A DNA stretch of 64,000 bases from Flammeovirgaceae bacterium UBA2366 (GCA_002344065.1 DDTK01000002.1:62001-126000), one strand, 5' to 3'. Counted from the first letter of the stretch, positions 50,894 to 60,603 are shown. Program-made: numbers and translations. Notes: generated by a model from the letters alone, not told the origin.

Positions 50894-53311
50894 ATGAAAA
50901 CCGATGAATTAAAAGCATTCAAAATTTTAGTAGGAATTGTCGTGGCTGTACTGCTGGCATTCTCTGCATTTAGTCAATCTACTCAAACCATTCGTGGTAA
51001 AGTGGTGGATGAAACAACCAAAACCCCTTTGATAGGGGTGAATGTTACCGTACTGGCTACAGGCGAAACAATGCTGGGCAGTGCTACCGATATTGATGGC
51101 AACTATCGTATCGAAAATGTGCCGGTAGGTAGACAAACCTTAAAAATCACCTACATAGGATACGAGGAACAAATCATTCCGAATGTACTGGTAACGGCTG
51201 GCAAGGAGGTTATCCTTAACCTTAGTTTAACAGAAAGCATCAGTCAGCTTAGTGAAGTTGTGGTAGTGGCCAATTCAAAAGACGACAAAACAGCTACAAA
51301 CAATGATTTGGCTCTTGTCAGTGCACGCTCATTTAATGTAGATGACACCAAACGTTACGCTGGTGCATTGGGTGATCCTTCGCGCATGGCAGCAAACTTT
51401 GCCGGTGTGATCGGTGGTGATGATTCCCGAAACGACATTGTTGTGCGCGGGAACTCACCCACCGGCATGCTGTGGCAACTGGAAGGATTAAATATTCCAA
51501 ATCCCAATCACTTTGGTTCACTTAACAGTACAGGCGGGCCGGTGAGTATGCTCAACAACAATAACCTGGATAAATCCGATTTTATGACCAGTGCCTTTCC
51601 GGCTCAATATGGAAATGCCGTGGCCGGAGTATTTGATATTCGCTTACGCGAGGGCAATAATCAGAAGCATGAGTTTGTAACACAGGTTGGATTCAATGGC
51701 TTTGAAGTTGGCGCAGAAGGGCCATTGTCAAAAAATAACAAAGGCTCCTACATCGTTAACTACCGCTATTCCACGCTGGGCGTCTTCAACGCACTAGGCA
51801 TTGAGTTTGGAACGGGGTCTAACGTACCCTTGTATCAAGATTTGAATTTCAAACTAACCTTGCCTTCAAAAAATGGAGGACGTTGGTCCATCTTTGGTCT
51901 TGCCGGAAAAAGCTCCATCGATCTGCTCGGCAGTGAAGCCGACCTTGAAGGAGGTTCAGGCGACCTGTATGGCAATGAAAATGAAGACCTTTTCCCACGT
52001 TATCAAACCGGAATTGCCGGGATCAGCTACGAAAAAAGTCTTTCATCAAAAACACATTTGAAAGTTACCATGGGCATTAGTTCAGCTGAAGAAAGTTTCC
52101 GTGGCGACTCGCTGGTTCGCGATGTTAACAATGAAGTAACCGCACGCTACGCACGCGGTGAGTCAGAATTTACAACGACCAAATATTCGACATTGGCGAT
52201 TTTCCGAACCAAGCTGAGCGCAAAGAATACATTGACCTATGGGGGATATATGGATATATTAAATTTCGATTTGTATAACCGCGATATCTATGCAAATACT
52301 GGTTCTGACTCGGTGCGGATTAATGTTCAGGATGTAACCTCACTGTATCAGGGCTTTGTTACATGGCGCCATCGCTTTAACCCAAAGGTTTCTTTCAATG
52401 CCGGTGTGCATTCGCAATATTATGCGCTCAACGATCAGGCCGTAGTGGAACCCCGCTTAGGGCTGCAATACCTGATCAATGGAAAACAATCCATTAGCCT
52501 CGGCTATGGTATCCATAACCAGATTCAAAGTCCATACACTTCGTATGTACAAACCAAAATTTCCGATAATAACTACATTCTTACCAATACTGATCTGAAA
52601 TTTACTACCAGCCAACATAGTGTTTTAACCTACGATTGGAACATAACTGATAATCTTCGCCTGAAAGCTGAAGGATACTATCAGTCACTCTCAAATGTTC
52701 CGGTAGAGCAACGCACAACACCGTTCTCGGCCATCAACACAGGCTCAAGCTTCATTCCTGTTGATCAGGACAGTTTGGTGAATTCGGGAACGGGTACAAA
52801 CTATGGTGTAGAGGTAACGTTGGAACGTTTCTTCAACCAAGGTTATTACTTCCTGATTACATCATCCATTTTTGATTCCAAATACAAAGGCAGTGATGGT
52901 GTGGAGCGAAACACCGCATACAATACCCAATATGTAGTAAATGGTTTGTTTGGTAAAGAGTTTAAGCTGGGTTCCAAACAAAAGTATCTCTCCCTAAACC
53001 TTAAGGTAACGACTATTGGTGGCAAGTACCTGACCCCGATTGATGTGGAAGCCTCGCAAAAATATGGCACTACAATCTTCCAGGATGACAAGGCCTTCAG
53101 CGAAAAACAGGATGCCTATTTTCGCACCGATTTCCGGATAGCTTATCGAAAAGAATATAAAAAGAGCACCCTGGAGTTTGCGCTCGACCTTCAAAACGTA
53201 ACAAACCACCAAAACATTTTTGCGCAGAGCTACAACCCCCGCACCAACACCATCGTAACCCAATACCAACAAGGGTTTTTTCCGGTACCCTTCGTGCGCT
53301 TCACGTTCTGA
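50894..53311 (+). CDS. TonB-dependent receptor with carboxypeptidase-like N-domain
   Basis: Start at the ATG at 50894 (MKTDELKAF then a TM/signal LVGIVVAVLLAFSAFSQ); the frame opens at 50822 inside the second FNR box. About 805 residues: carboxypeptidase regulatory-like domain (TIRGKVVDETTKTPLIGVNVTV), plug (ARSFNVDDTKRYAGALGDPSRMAANFAGV) and a barrel ending in FFPVPFVRFTF. The substrate is unknown. Two FNR-type boxes precede it, and Crp/Fnr genes follow, so it is probably induced or repressed with them, possibly by oxygen. Confidence 0.9.
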   Translation: MKTDELKAFKILVGIVVAVLLAFSAFSQSTQTIRGKVVDETTKTPLIGVNVTVLATGETMLGSATDIDGNYRIENVPVGRQTLKITYIGYEEQIIPNVLVTAGKEVILNLSLTESISQLSEVVVVANSKDDKTATNNDLALVSARSFNVDDTKRYAGALGDPSRMAANFAGVIGGDDSRNDIVVRGNSPTGMLWQLEGLNIPNPNHFGSLNSTGGPVSMLNNNNLDKSDFMTSAFPAQYGNAVAGVFDIRLREGNNQKHEFVTQVGFNGFEVGAEGPLSKNNKGSYIVNYRYSTLGVFNALGIEFGTGSNVPLYQDLNFKLTLPSKNGGRWSIFGLAGKSSIDLLGSEADLEGGSGDLYGNENEDLFPRYQTGIAGISYEKSLSSKTHLKVTMGISSAEESFRGDSLVRDVNNEVTARYARGESEFTTTKYSTLAIFRTKLSAKNTLTYGGYMDILNFDLYNRDIYANTGSDSVRINVQDVTSLYQGFVTWRHRFNPKVSFNAGVHSQYYALNDQAVVEPRLGLQYLINGKQSISLGYGIHNQIQSPYTSYVQTKISDNNYILTNTDLKFTTSQHSVLTYDWNITDNLRLKAEGYYQSLSNVPVEQRTTPFSAINTGSSFIPVDQDSLVNSGTGTNYGVEVTLERFFNQGYYFLITSSIFDSKYKGSDGVERNTAYNTQYVVNGLFGKEFKLGSKQKYLSLNLKVTTIGGKYLTPIDVEASQKYGTTIFQDDKAFSEKQDAYFRTDFRIAYRKEYKKSTLEFALDLQNVTNHQNIFAQSYNPRTNTIVTQYQQGFFPVPFVRFTF

Positions 53312-53336
53312 TAACATTTCCTTACTATCTTTCCGG

Positions 53337-53921
53337 ATGGACGAATTCGCTTCCATCCGGAAATTTGTTTCTCAGTTTGTCACCTTTACCGAAGAAGAGT
53401 GGCGGGCGCATCAGTCGGCTTTGACCAGAAGGTGGCTCCGAAAGGGTGAATTTCTACTCACCGAAGGACAGGTCTGCAATCACGTTTCATTTGTCAATAG
53501 GGGGCTTTTCAGAAATTTTAACTTGGTTCGCGATGAAGAGCGTACCCAGTTTTTTGTCTTTGAAAATGAATATACTACCGATTATTGCAGTTTTGTTACC
53601 CGACAACCTTCGCGTGATTTTATTGTCGCCATGGAAGATGCAGAGATTCTGCAACTGGAGTACACCGCCATGCAATCACTGTATGAAAAATACGGGGTAT
53701 GGCAAAAGTATGGAAGGCTAATTGCAGAATATGTATTTGTATTCACAGCCTATCGCAGTCAGAATTTGCTTTTGAAAACTCCGGAGGAACTTTACCTGCA
53801 ACTTATGCTCGAGAAGCCCCAGGTTCTGGAACGCGTACCCCTAAAATACGTTGCTTCCTTTCTCGGAGTAACACCCGAGGCCTTGAGTCGTATTCGTAAA
53901 AGAGTAGCCCAAAACAGATAG
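53337..53921 (+). CDS. Crp/Fnr family transcriptional regulator (copy 1)
   Basis: A 194-residue regulator: cyclic-nucleotide-binding-like domain (about 1-130; WLRKGEFLLTEGQVCNHVSFVNRGLFRNF) and a winged-helix end with LKYVASFLGVTPEALSRIRKR, whose ExxSR recognition helix matches that of FNR. It lacks the N-terminal cysteine cluster that binds the Fe-S centre in E. coli FNR; one cysteine (GQVCNH) is present. So the effector is unknown. Starts 26 bases after the TonB receptor. Confidence 0.92.
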   Translation: MDEFASIRKFVSQFVTFTEEEWRAHQSALTRRWLRKGEFLLTEGQVCNHVSFVNRGLFRNFNLVRDEERTQFFVFENEYTTDYCSFVTRQPSRDFIVAMEDAEILQLEYTAMQSLYEKYGVWQKYGRLIAEYVFVFTAYRSQNLLLKTPEELYLQLMLEKPQVLERVPLKYVASFLGVTPEALSRIRKRVAQNR

Positions 53922-53982
53922 ACCAGCACAAACATTTGTAGCCGTAGCCCGTTTAGTAAGCGCATGAGTTTTATCTTTCCGT

Positions 53983-54567
53983 ATGAATGAATTTTCATCC
54001 ATTCGAAATTATATCTCGCGTTTTCTAAGCTTCAGCGAGGAAGAGTGGACCATGATGCAAAGTGTGCTCAGCAGGAGATTTATCAAAAAAGGTGAATACC
54101 TGCTGCGCGAGGGAGAAATCTGCAACCACGTAACCTTTATTAACAAAGGATTTGTGCGCATCTACAACATCATTCAGGATGAAGACCTGACCATAAACTT
54201 TGCTTTTGAAGGAAACTTTACCACCGATTTTGCCAGCCTGATACCACGCAAACCCAGCACCGATTATATCGTAGCCATGGAGGATCTTGAAATCCTTCAG
54301 CTCGAGTATACCGATATGCAGGCACTCTATGAAAGAGCCATGGTCTGGCAAAAATTTGGTCGGCTCATCACCGAGTATGTGTTGCTTTTTGTTGTGGAGC
54401 GAAACAAGGCTTTATTATTTAAGAGCCCTGAAGAACGTTATCTTAAATTGATGAAGGAGCGTCCGAAAGTAATGGCCAATGTGCCGTTAAAATACATCGC
54501 CTCCTACCTGGGCATAACCCCGGAAGCTTTAAGTCGTATACGGAAGAGATTATCCACACCAGATTAA
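53983..54567 (+). CDS. Crp/Fnr family transcriptional regulator (copy 2)
   Basis: Also 194 residues and colinear with copy 1: FIKKGEYLLREGEICNHVTFINKGFVRIYN and LKYIASYLGITPEALSRIRKRL. The same ExxSR helix is kept, so both copies should see similar DNA. Identity looks moderate, so the duplication is not recent. The first copy ends 61 bases upstream. It precedes the PhnD-like gene by eight bases and is likely co-transcribed. Confidence 0.92.
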   Translation: MNEFSSIRNYISRFLSFSEEEWTMMQSVLSRRFIKKGEYLLREGEICNHVTFINKGFVRIYNIIQDEDLTINFAFEGNFTTDFASLIPRKPSTDYIVAMEDLEILQLEYTDMQALYERAMVWQKFGRLITEYVLLFVVERNKALLFKSPEERYLKLMKERPKVMANVPLKYIASYLGITPEALSRIRKRLSTPD

Positions 54568-54575
54568 ATAAAAAA

Positions 54576-55490
54576 ATGCTTACCCGCTTCCTCATTGTTG
54601 TTTCAACGCTATTCTCAAGTGCAATCTGGTCGCAAGACTCACGGCAGTCAGTTCATAAGCTCATCATCAGTACTTATCAGTATGCCGACAATCCCCGAAT
54701 TAAAAACATTGAACCCTTTGCCCTTCATTTTGGCGAGGCCAATAACCTGACTGTTGAGGTAAAGAGTTATCCTACGGTACAGGAATTATTAAAGGCATTG
54801 GAGAATGAAGAAGTGGATGTAGCCTTCATGAATACGTTCGGCTATCTGATGCTGAAAGAAAAGTCGCAGGCCTACGAAACCGGTGTTGTCCTGAACATCC
54901 CGAAAGAAAAAGAAAATGCCTACAAAAGTGTGCTGGTGACCGGGGCAAACATTCCGGAAAACACACTCGAGGAAGTTGTTGCCCATGCGGCCGATTTTGT
55001 TTTGGTGCTGGTAAGTCCGGGGTCTACCTCCGGAAATCTTGTACCACGACTGAAACTGGCCTCCCTCCAACCGGGTTATCCTGAACGCTTTTTTCTGGAA
55101 ATTCAGTACACTAATAATCACGCCCTGGCTGCCCAACGTGCTCTTAAAGGAGAGGTTGCTTTATGCGCATTTGGTAGCAATGAATACTACAAACTAGGAG
55201 CTGACACTGTTAGGATGAAAAAGTTGTGGGAATCACCGGCCATCCCATTGGGGCCTGTTGTGTACAGAAAAAAATTGCCGGAGAGTCTACGCGATGAACT
55301 TCAAAAGTCTTTGCTCAGGCTGCATGTTCAAAACCCGGAAGCACTTGAAGCAATCAAATCCGGCTGGACGGAAGCACTTCCGGCTGACCGATATATTTCC
55401 GTAGCCGATGACTATTACGAAAGTCTTTTGAGACTTAGTAATAATCCTGCTGTATCCATGTCGATTATTAAGAATTTTGCGAAAGATTAG
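54576..55490 (+). CDS. PhnD/SsuA-like phosphate/phosphonate-type binding protein
   Basis: A 304-residue protein with signal peptide (LIVVSTLFSSAIWSQ). The type 2 periplasmic binding fold shows SYPTVQELLKALENEEVDVAFMNTFGYLML and FVLVLVSPGSTSGNLVPRLKL with a helix-start serine/threonine pair typical of PhnD-like anion binding. No ABC permease or ATPase gene is near, so transport is not assured; it may act as a sensor or a partner of another system. Ligand unknown. Confidence 0.82.
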   Translation: MLTRFLIVVSTLFSSAIWSQDSRQSVHKLIISTYQYADNPRIKNIEPFALHFGEANNLTVEVKSYPTVQELLKALENEEVDVAFMNTFGYLMLKEKSQAYETGVVLNIPKEKENAYKSVLVTGANIPENTLEEVVAHAADFVLVLVSPGSTSGNLVPRLKLASLQPGYPERFFLEIQYTNNHALAAQRALKGEVALCAFGSNEYYKLGADTVRMKKLWESPAIPLGPVVYRKKLPESLRDELQKSLLRLHVQNPEALEAIKSGWTEALPADRYISVADDYYESLLRLSNNPAVSMSIIKNFAKD

Positions 55491-55506
55491 GCTTAATTAA
55501 TGAAAT

Positions 55507-56223
55507 CTACGAACCCTTACTTCCATAAAAACCCGAAGCGCAACCATAAAAATAGGAAATGAACTCAGTTTTAAGTCCTGTATTTTCAAATATACCCTGA
55601 GCTCTCTTTGCATTTTCAAATTTGTCTGTATACTTCCAAAGCATTCTGTATTCTTCAGGGTCTCCAAGCAAAAGCTTTCCTAAAACCGGGATAACCTGCC
55701 CTAAATAAAAGCCATATAATGCTTTCAGTAATCGGTTGGTTGGTTTTGAAATTTCTATGAAAGAGAATTGCCCTCCTACTTTTAGAATTCTGTTAGTTTC
55801 TTTTGCCAAAAAATTTAGCTGTTCATCATTAAAAGTTTTAAGTCCAAACGCGCACGTCACAAAATCAAAGTGATTACTCGGAAGATCATTTCGTAGAATA
55901 TCCTGTTGTACTAAAGTAATTTGATTGTTGAATTTTGTTCTATTCTTGTGCATCGCGTATTTCAACATTTCAGATGAAAAATCAAGGGCTATTAAATCTG
56001 AATTTGGAAATCTGTTCTTTGTGGCCTGCCAGGTTTCTCCCATTCCTGTTAATAAATCAATTATACTAACCTTATCCTCGGGTTTCTTAAATGATTTCAA
56101 AAATTGAGTTCTCCAACGAATCGAAAATCCAAATGAGGTTAAGTAATTCATTCGCTCATAAGAATCGCTCATCCTATCAAATAAACCCTTTACATATTCA
56201 GGGTCATAAATGCTATTTTCCAT
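55507..56223 (-). CDS. UbiE-like class I SAM methyltransferase
   Basis: A 238-residue methyltransferase. SAM-binding motif I is SIIDLLTGMGETWQATK (around residue 55), followed by LIALDFSSEMLKYAMHK, and DFVTCAFGLKTFND, as in UbiE/COQ5 methylases, with ILKVGGQFSFIEISKP later. Motif I is less standard than DxGxGTG in true MenG proteins, so it may modify another substrate. Convergent with the binding protein gene. Confidence 0.82.
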   Translation of the reverse strand: MENSIYDPEYVKGLFDRMSDSYERMNYLTSFGFSIRWRTQFLKSFKKPEDKVSIIDLLTGMGETWQATKNRFPNSDLIALDFSSEMLKYAMHKNRTKFNNQITLVQQDILRNDLPSNHFDFVTCAFGLKTFNDEQLNFLAKETNRILKVGGQFSFIEISKPTNRLLKALYGFYLGQVIPVLGKLLLGDPEEYRMLWKYTDKFENAKRAQGIFENTGLKTEFISYFYGCASGFYGSKGS

Positions 56224-56257
56224 TCAACTATTGCTTCCGCTAAAAGTAAAGTGACTA

Positions 56258-56680
56258 TTAATCGCGATGCTGAAAACACTTGCCGCTGGCATCCGCAGTG
56301 GTGCGGGAGCAACGCTTGCCTTCAACCGTTTTACCTGAACACCGCACCTGCTTCTCACCGGTTTTTGAATTCGGCTTACAAACACCACAAGCGGTTTTAC
56401 CATCGGCTTTCGCCTGACTAAGCTTTACTGCATGAGCCGTTTTGGAATAGCGGCAATCGGCTGTGTGATACTTATCGCCATCGTGGGTAACATATACAAC
56501 AGCACCATCTGATGAAGCCAGATTGGTTGGTTCCCCTTCTTCTGGCTCATCTTCAGAAACATCATCCTGCGCTAATGATTCGATTTCTGGTTCCTGCTCA
56601 TTGGTTGTATTATCTGTTGCCGTAGGCTGAGTGCAGGCGAAACATAACAGAAGAAGGAGTGCTAAATAATTTGTTTTCAT
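56258..56680 (-). CDS. Lipoprotein with DUF5763-like cysteine-rich end
   Basis: Start taken at the ATG at 56680 (MKTNYLALLLLLCFACTQ) because the lipoprotein signal begins there; an upstream ATG at 56713 adds 11 residues. The mature protein has an acidic linker (EIESLAQDDVSEDEPEEGEP), an Ada-like YVTHDGDKYHTADCRYSKTAHAVKL segment with CxVC (ACGVC), and a C-terminal RCSGKTVEGKRCSRTTADASGKCFQH, the DUF5763 pattern with cysteines and histidine likely to bind zinc. Confidence 0.8.
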   Translation of the reverse strand: MKTNYLALLLLLCFACTQPTATDNTTNEQEPEIESLAQDDVSEDEPEEGEPTNLASSDGAVVYVTHDGDKYHTADCRYSKTAHAVKLSQAKADGKTACGVCKPNSKTGEKQVRCSGKTVEGKRCSRTTADASGKCFQHRD

Positions 56681-56723
56681 AATTCGATTAGTTACCGGAT
56701 TGTGAAGATACAATCGGTATACA

Positions 56724-59327
56724 TTATTTTTTTAACGTGGTAATAATCTCATTCAACTTCAGCAATGCCTCCACGGGGCTGATGGTGTTGATGTCGATGG
56801 TCTCCAGCATCTCCTGCACGTGTTTGTACTTCGGATCCATCTCAAACAGGCTCATCTGGTGCGTGGCCTTGGGTAAATCCTGCAATTTCTTTTGTGGCTC
56901 GTTTTTGTGTTTCTCCTTTTCCAGAAAATGTAAAACTTCATTCGCGCGGATCACCACCTTGTTGGGAATGCCCGCCAGTTGCGCCACATGAATACCAAAA
57001 CTGTGTTCGCTACCACCTTCCTTCAACTTGCGCATGAAAATGATTTTATCTCCTACCTCCTTCACGCTCACATTGAAATTTTTTACACGCACAAAATCCT
57101 CTGCCAATTGATTAAGTTCATGATAGTGTGTGGCAAAAAGTGTTTTAGGTTTGAATTCCTTATGCTGATGCAGGTATTCTACAATGGCCCAGGCAATGGA
57201 AACGCCATCATAAGTAGATGTGCCACGGCCGATTTCATCCATCAAAATCAAACTGCGGTTGCTCAGGTTGTTGAGAATGCTGGCCGTTTCAATCATCTCC
57301 ACCATAAAGGTGGATTCGCCCTTTGATAAATTATCCGAAGCCCCCACGCGCGTAAAGACTTTATCCACAATACCAATATGCGCACTATCGGCCGGCACAA
57401 AACTGCCGATCTGCGCCATCAACACAATCAAGGCCGTTTGCCTCAACAATGCCGATTTACCTGCCATATTCGGACCGGTGATAATCAATATCTGTTGTGT
57501 TTCGTTATCGAGGTATACATCGTTGGGCACATAGCTTTCGCCAATCGGCAATTGTCTTTCAATTACCGGATGGCGACCCGCCTTTATATCAAGGGTTGTG
57601 GATTCATTGATTTCCGGGCGTGAGTAGTTGTTCAGTCGTGCAACGTGGGTAAATGAAAGCAGGCAATCAACTACGGCCAATGTTCGCGCATTTTGTTGGA
57701 TTTGCGCTACAAAATCTCCAGCCTGTTGTACCAATTCCTGAAATAGCTTTTGCTCAATGACAACCAACTTATCCTCGGCATGCAAAATCTTTTCTTCGTA
57801 AACTTTCAGTTCTTCTGTAATGTAGCGTTCGGCATTGACCAGCGTTTGTTTTCGTATCCAATCAGCAGGAACTTTATCTTTGTTTGCATTGCTTACTTCA
57901 AGGTAATACCCGAAAACCTTGTTGTAGGAAATCTTCAGCGAGTTGATTCCGGTACGTTCAATCTCGCGCTTTTGAATTTGCAATAAATAATCCTTTCCGG
58001 AAAAGGCGATACTGCGCAACTCGTCCAATTCGGCATGAATACCATCTTTAATAATGTTCCCCTGGTGTGTAAGCATGGGTGCATCCTCGCGTAGTTCTTT
58101 TTCAATCTTCTCCACTAAAAACTCACACAGATTCAGTTGATCGCTAAGTTTCTTTAATTCGGGAGAGGGCTGTTGCGTCAGCCAATTTTTAACAGGGGCT
58201 GTGCGCTGCAATGATTTTTTTAATTGCAACAATTCCCTCGGATTAATCCGACCAACGGCAACTTTTGAAATCAAGCGTTCCAGATCAGCGATGTGACGAA
58301 GTTCTTCATTAATTTTGTCAGCCAGCTGTTGTTGTTTGAAGAAAAAGTCAACGACCCTTAATCGTTCCTCAATCAACGGTTTATCCTTCAGCGGAAGCAC
58401 TATCCATTTTCGTAGCTGGCGCGAGCCCATGGGGGTAACTGTATGATCAAGAATTTGAATCAGCGGAACGCCCCCTTCGAAAGGCGATGAAATAAGTTCC
58501 AGGTTTCGAATCGTAAATTTATCGAGCCACACATACTTGTCTTCATCAATGCGCGAAACGGAGGCAATATGTTGTGTGTCCTTGTGTTCGGTAGCTTCAA
58601 GATAATAGAGTATAGCGCCTGCTGCGATGATGGCTTCATTCAAACCGTCAATACCAAAACCTTTAAGGGTAGCGGTTTTAAACTGGTTTAATAATTTTTC
58701 CTGCGTAAAATCATATGCGTAGACCCAGTCGTCAAGTGCAAAGGTGGCATGATCATCAGCATACTTTTTTTCATATACTTCGCGTTGGCTCTTGGAGAAA
58801 ATAATTTCGGCTGGTGCAAAACTTTGAATGAGTTTATTGATGTACGTTTCATTTCCACTGGCCACATAAAATTCACCCGTGCTGATATCAAGAAAAGAAA
58901 CACCAAATGTTTGCTTTCCGGCAAATACAGAAGCCAAAAAGTTATTCTGCTTCTTTTCAAGAACATTATCATTAAATGAAACCCCGGGCGTTACCAATTC
59001 TGTAACACCTCGCTTTACAATACCTTTTACAAAGCGAGGGTCTTCCAGTTGATCGCAAATGGCTACGCGGTTTCCGGCCCTCACCAATTTTGGCAAGTAC
59101 GTGTCCAGTGCATGATGCGGGAACCCCGCCAGTTCAATTTCAGAGGCAGAGCCATTTCCGCGCTTAGTCAGGGTTATATCCAGCACGTTGGCAGCCCGGA
59201 TGGCATCCTCACCAAAGGTTTCATAAAAATCGCCCACCCTAAAAAGCAACAAAGCCCCCGGATATTTCGCCTTAATGGCGTTATACTGTTTCATGAGGGG
59301 GGTTTCTACGGATTGCTTTAAAGCCAT
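56724..59327 (-). CDS. mutS: DNA mismatch repair protein MutS
   Basis: Start at the ATG at 59327 (MALKQSVETPLMKQYNAIKAKYP); the longest frame has 11 more residues. About 867 residues. Mismatch-binding FYE in RVGDFYETFGED (about residue 38), Walker A GPNMAGKSALLRQT, and DEIGRGTSTYDG Walker B/dimer motif near the end. MutS finds mispairs and starts repair with MutL (not in this window). Length is normal for the family. Confidence 0.97.
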   Translation of the reverse strand: MALKQSVETPLMKQYNAIKAKYPGALLLFRVGDFYETFGEDAIRAANVLDITLTKRGNGSASEIELAGFPHHALDTYLPKLVRAGNRVAICDQLEDPRFVKGIVKRGVTELVTPGVSFNDNVLEKKQNNFLASVFAGKQTFGVSFLDISTGEFYVASGNETYINKLIQSFAPAEIIFSKSQREVYEKKYADDHATFALDDWVYAYDFTQEKLLNQFKTATLKGFGIDGLNEAIIAAGAILYYLEATEHKDTQHIASVSRIDEDKYVWLDKFTIRNLELISSPFEGGVPLIQILDHTVTPMGSRQLRKWIVLPLKDKPLIEERLRVVDFFFKQQQLADKINEELRHIADLERLISKVAVGRINPRELLQLKKSLQRTAPVKNWLTQQPSPELKKLSDQLNLCEFLVEKIEKELREDAPMLTHQGNIIKDGIHAELDELRSIAFSGKDYLLQIQKREIERTGINSLKISYNKVFGYYLEVSNANKDKVPADWIRKQTLVNAERYITEELKVYEEKILHAEDKLVVIEQKLFQELVQQAGDFVAQIQQNARTLAVVDCLLSFTHVARLNNYSRPEINESTTLDIKAGRHPVIERQLPIGESYVPNDVYLDNETQQILIITGPNMAGKSALLRQTALIVLMAQIGSFVPADSAHIGIVDKVFTRVGASDNLSKGESTFMVEMIETASILNNLSNRSLILMDEIGRGTSTYDGVSIAWAIVEYLHQHKEFKPKTLFATHYHELNQLAEDFVRVKNFNVSVKEVGDKIIFMRKLKEGGSEHSFGIHVAQLAGIPNKVVIRANEVLHFLEKEKHKNEPQKKLQDLPKATHQMSLFEMDPKYKHVQEMLETIDINTISPVEALLKLNEIITTLKK

Positions 59328-59480
59328 GTTGGCAAATATAAGAATAGCCTTTGATGGCAAAGTATTAAACCAGGGCTGTAATAGTTGTACCTGATACGTT
59401 ACTCATGGTTGGTAACATATTTATTTTGATTTGGGTTAGGCATTTTGTTTTCCCGGTTGTTGTAGTAAAAACTTTTGGGA

Positions 59481-59963
59481 ATGACCACAACCGAAAAGGA
59501 GTTTACAGCCTTGATGCGCGAAAACCGGGGAATCATCTTTAAGGTGATTCGCTTGTATGTGAACCACCCGGAAGATGAGCAGGATTTATTTCAGGAGATA
59601 CACCTGCAAGCCTGGCGTTCGTATGCCCGGTTTAACGGGTTATCAAAATTTTCAACGTGGCTTTACCGGGTTAGCCTGAATACTGTTTTGACTTTTAAAC
59701 GGAGGCAGGTTTTGGTAAAACCCAGTGAGCACCTTGAAAAATTCGGGGGAACGCACGACCCGCATGGCAGAACTGAGGATAGTGAAGCGCTCTACCTCGC
59801 CATACGTGAACTGTCGGAAATTGACAGGATGATTATTACCCTGCACCTGGATGGATACGAAAATGAAGAGGTTGCTGAAATCTCCGGGTTAACAAAAAAT
59901 AATGTGGCTGTAAAACTGCACCGCATAAAAGAAACCCTTACAAAAAAATTAAAGTTGAATTAA
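59481..59963 (+). CDS. RNA polymerase sigma factor, ECF family
   Basis: A 160-residue sigma-70 family protein starting at the ATG at 59481 (an in-frame TTG lies two codons upstream). Region 2: ENRGIIFKVIRLYVNHPEDEQDLFQEIHLQAWRSYARFNGLSKFSTWLYRVSLNTVL; region 4: LSEIDRMIITLHLDGYENEEVAEISGLTKNNVAVKLHRIKETL. It is followed two bases later by a membrane protein gene, a usual place for an anti-sigma factor. Confidence 0.9.
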   Translation: MTTTEKEFTALMRENRGIIFKVIRLYVNHPEDEQDLFQEIHLQAWRSYARFNGLSKFSTWLYRVSLNTVLTFKRRQVLVKPSEHLEKFGGTHDPHGRTEDSEALYLAIRELSEIDRMIITLHLDGYENEEVAEISGLTKNNVAVKLHRIKETLTKKLKLN

Positions 59964-59965
59964 GT

Positions 59966-60580
59966 ATGGACTTGCGTGAGGCGTGGAAAAAACTGGAAGA
60001 AGAGCATTTGGAGAAACCTTCCATCTGGAAGGCCGTTGAGCACCCGGAAAAAAGCCGCTCCAAGCACCCGGTAATCAGATTGAAGAAAAGCCTGGAAACA
60101 ACTCTGGTCTTTGCCGTTGTCTTCCTGCTCATGTTCGTGGTGTTGATATTCCTGTTTGATCCGTGGCTGGTAAAACTGTTTATCGGCATTGTTATAGGCG
60201 CTTATGTATTTTTTACGTGGTACAACTATATCACCTATCTTAACCTGAAGTTGCAGTGGCAAAAAGCCCTTGAGGGTTCTTTGAAAGCTGCCCTGCAAAA
60301 CATCCATTCCGTTGTTTATAAATCAATCCGCTTTCAGGAGAAAGCCAGCCTTTTCATTTATCCGTTCAGTGCCATTGCCGGTTATATGATGGGGCTTTCC
60401 ATACACCAGAATTTCGAAGAGGATATCCGCGATACGCGGATTATCGTAATCATGTTTATCGCTGCCGCTGTGCTTACACCGCTTTGCTATTACCTGACTA
60501 AATGGATGTACAAGATTTCTTACGACAAATACCTGAACCAGCTTCAATCCCTAATCCATGAAATAGACAAGCCGGAGTAA
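59966..60580 (+). CDS. Membrane protein downstream of ECF sigma factor
   Basis: A 204-residue protein with two hydrophobic pairs (TTLVFAVVFLLMFVVLIFLFD and LFIGIVIGAYVFFTWYNYITY, then IYPFSAIAGYMMGLSI and IIVIMFIAAAVLTPLCYYLTKW). The first 45 residues are cytosolic and helical (DLREAWKKLEEEHLEKPSIWKAV), matching the sigma-binding end of anti-sigma factors by position. Role as anti-sigma is inference; start two bases after the sigma gene. Confidence 0.75.
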   Translation: MDLREAWKKLEEEHLEKPSIWKAVEHPEKSRSKHPVIRLKKSLETTLVFAVVFLLMFVVLIFLFDPWLVKLFIGIVIGAYVFFTWYNYITYLNLKLQWQKALEGSLKAALQNIHSVVYKSIRFQEKASLFIYPFSAIAGYMMGLSIHQNFEEDIRDTRIIVIMFIAAAVLTPLCYYLTKWMYKISYDKYLNQLQSLIHEIDKPE

Positions 60581-60591
60581 ACCCAAATGCA

Positions 60592-60599
60592 TACTTTTG
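60592..60599 (+). promoter_or_regulatory. -7 element (TACTTTTG) five bases before the start codon
   Basis: Exact TAnnTTTG ending five bases before the ATG at 60604. If used, the transcript of the SpoU gene would be leaderless. A separate promoter is plausible because the preceding gene ends at 60580. Confidence 0.5.
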
Positions 60600-60603
60600 G
60601 GGA

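Noticed and set aside
59398..59416. GTTAC ... GTAAC inverted repeat between mutS and the sigma gene
   Set aside because: Arms of only five bases; too weak to call an operator.
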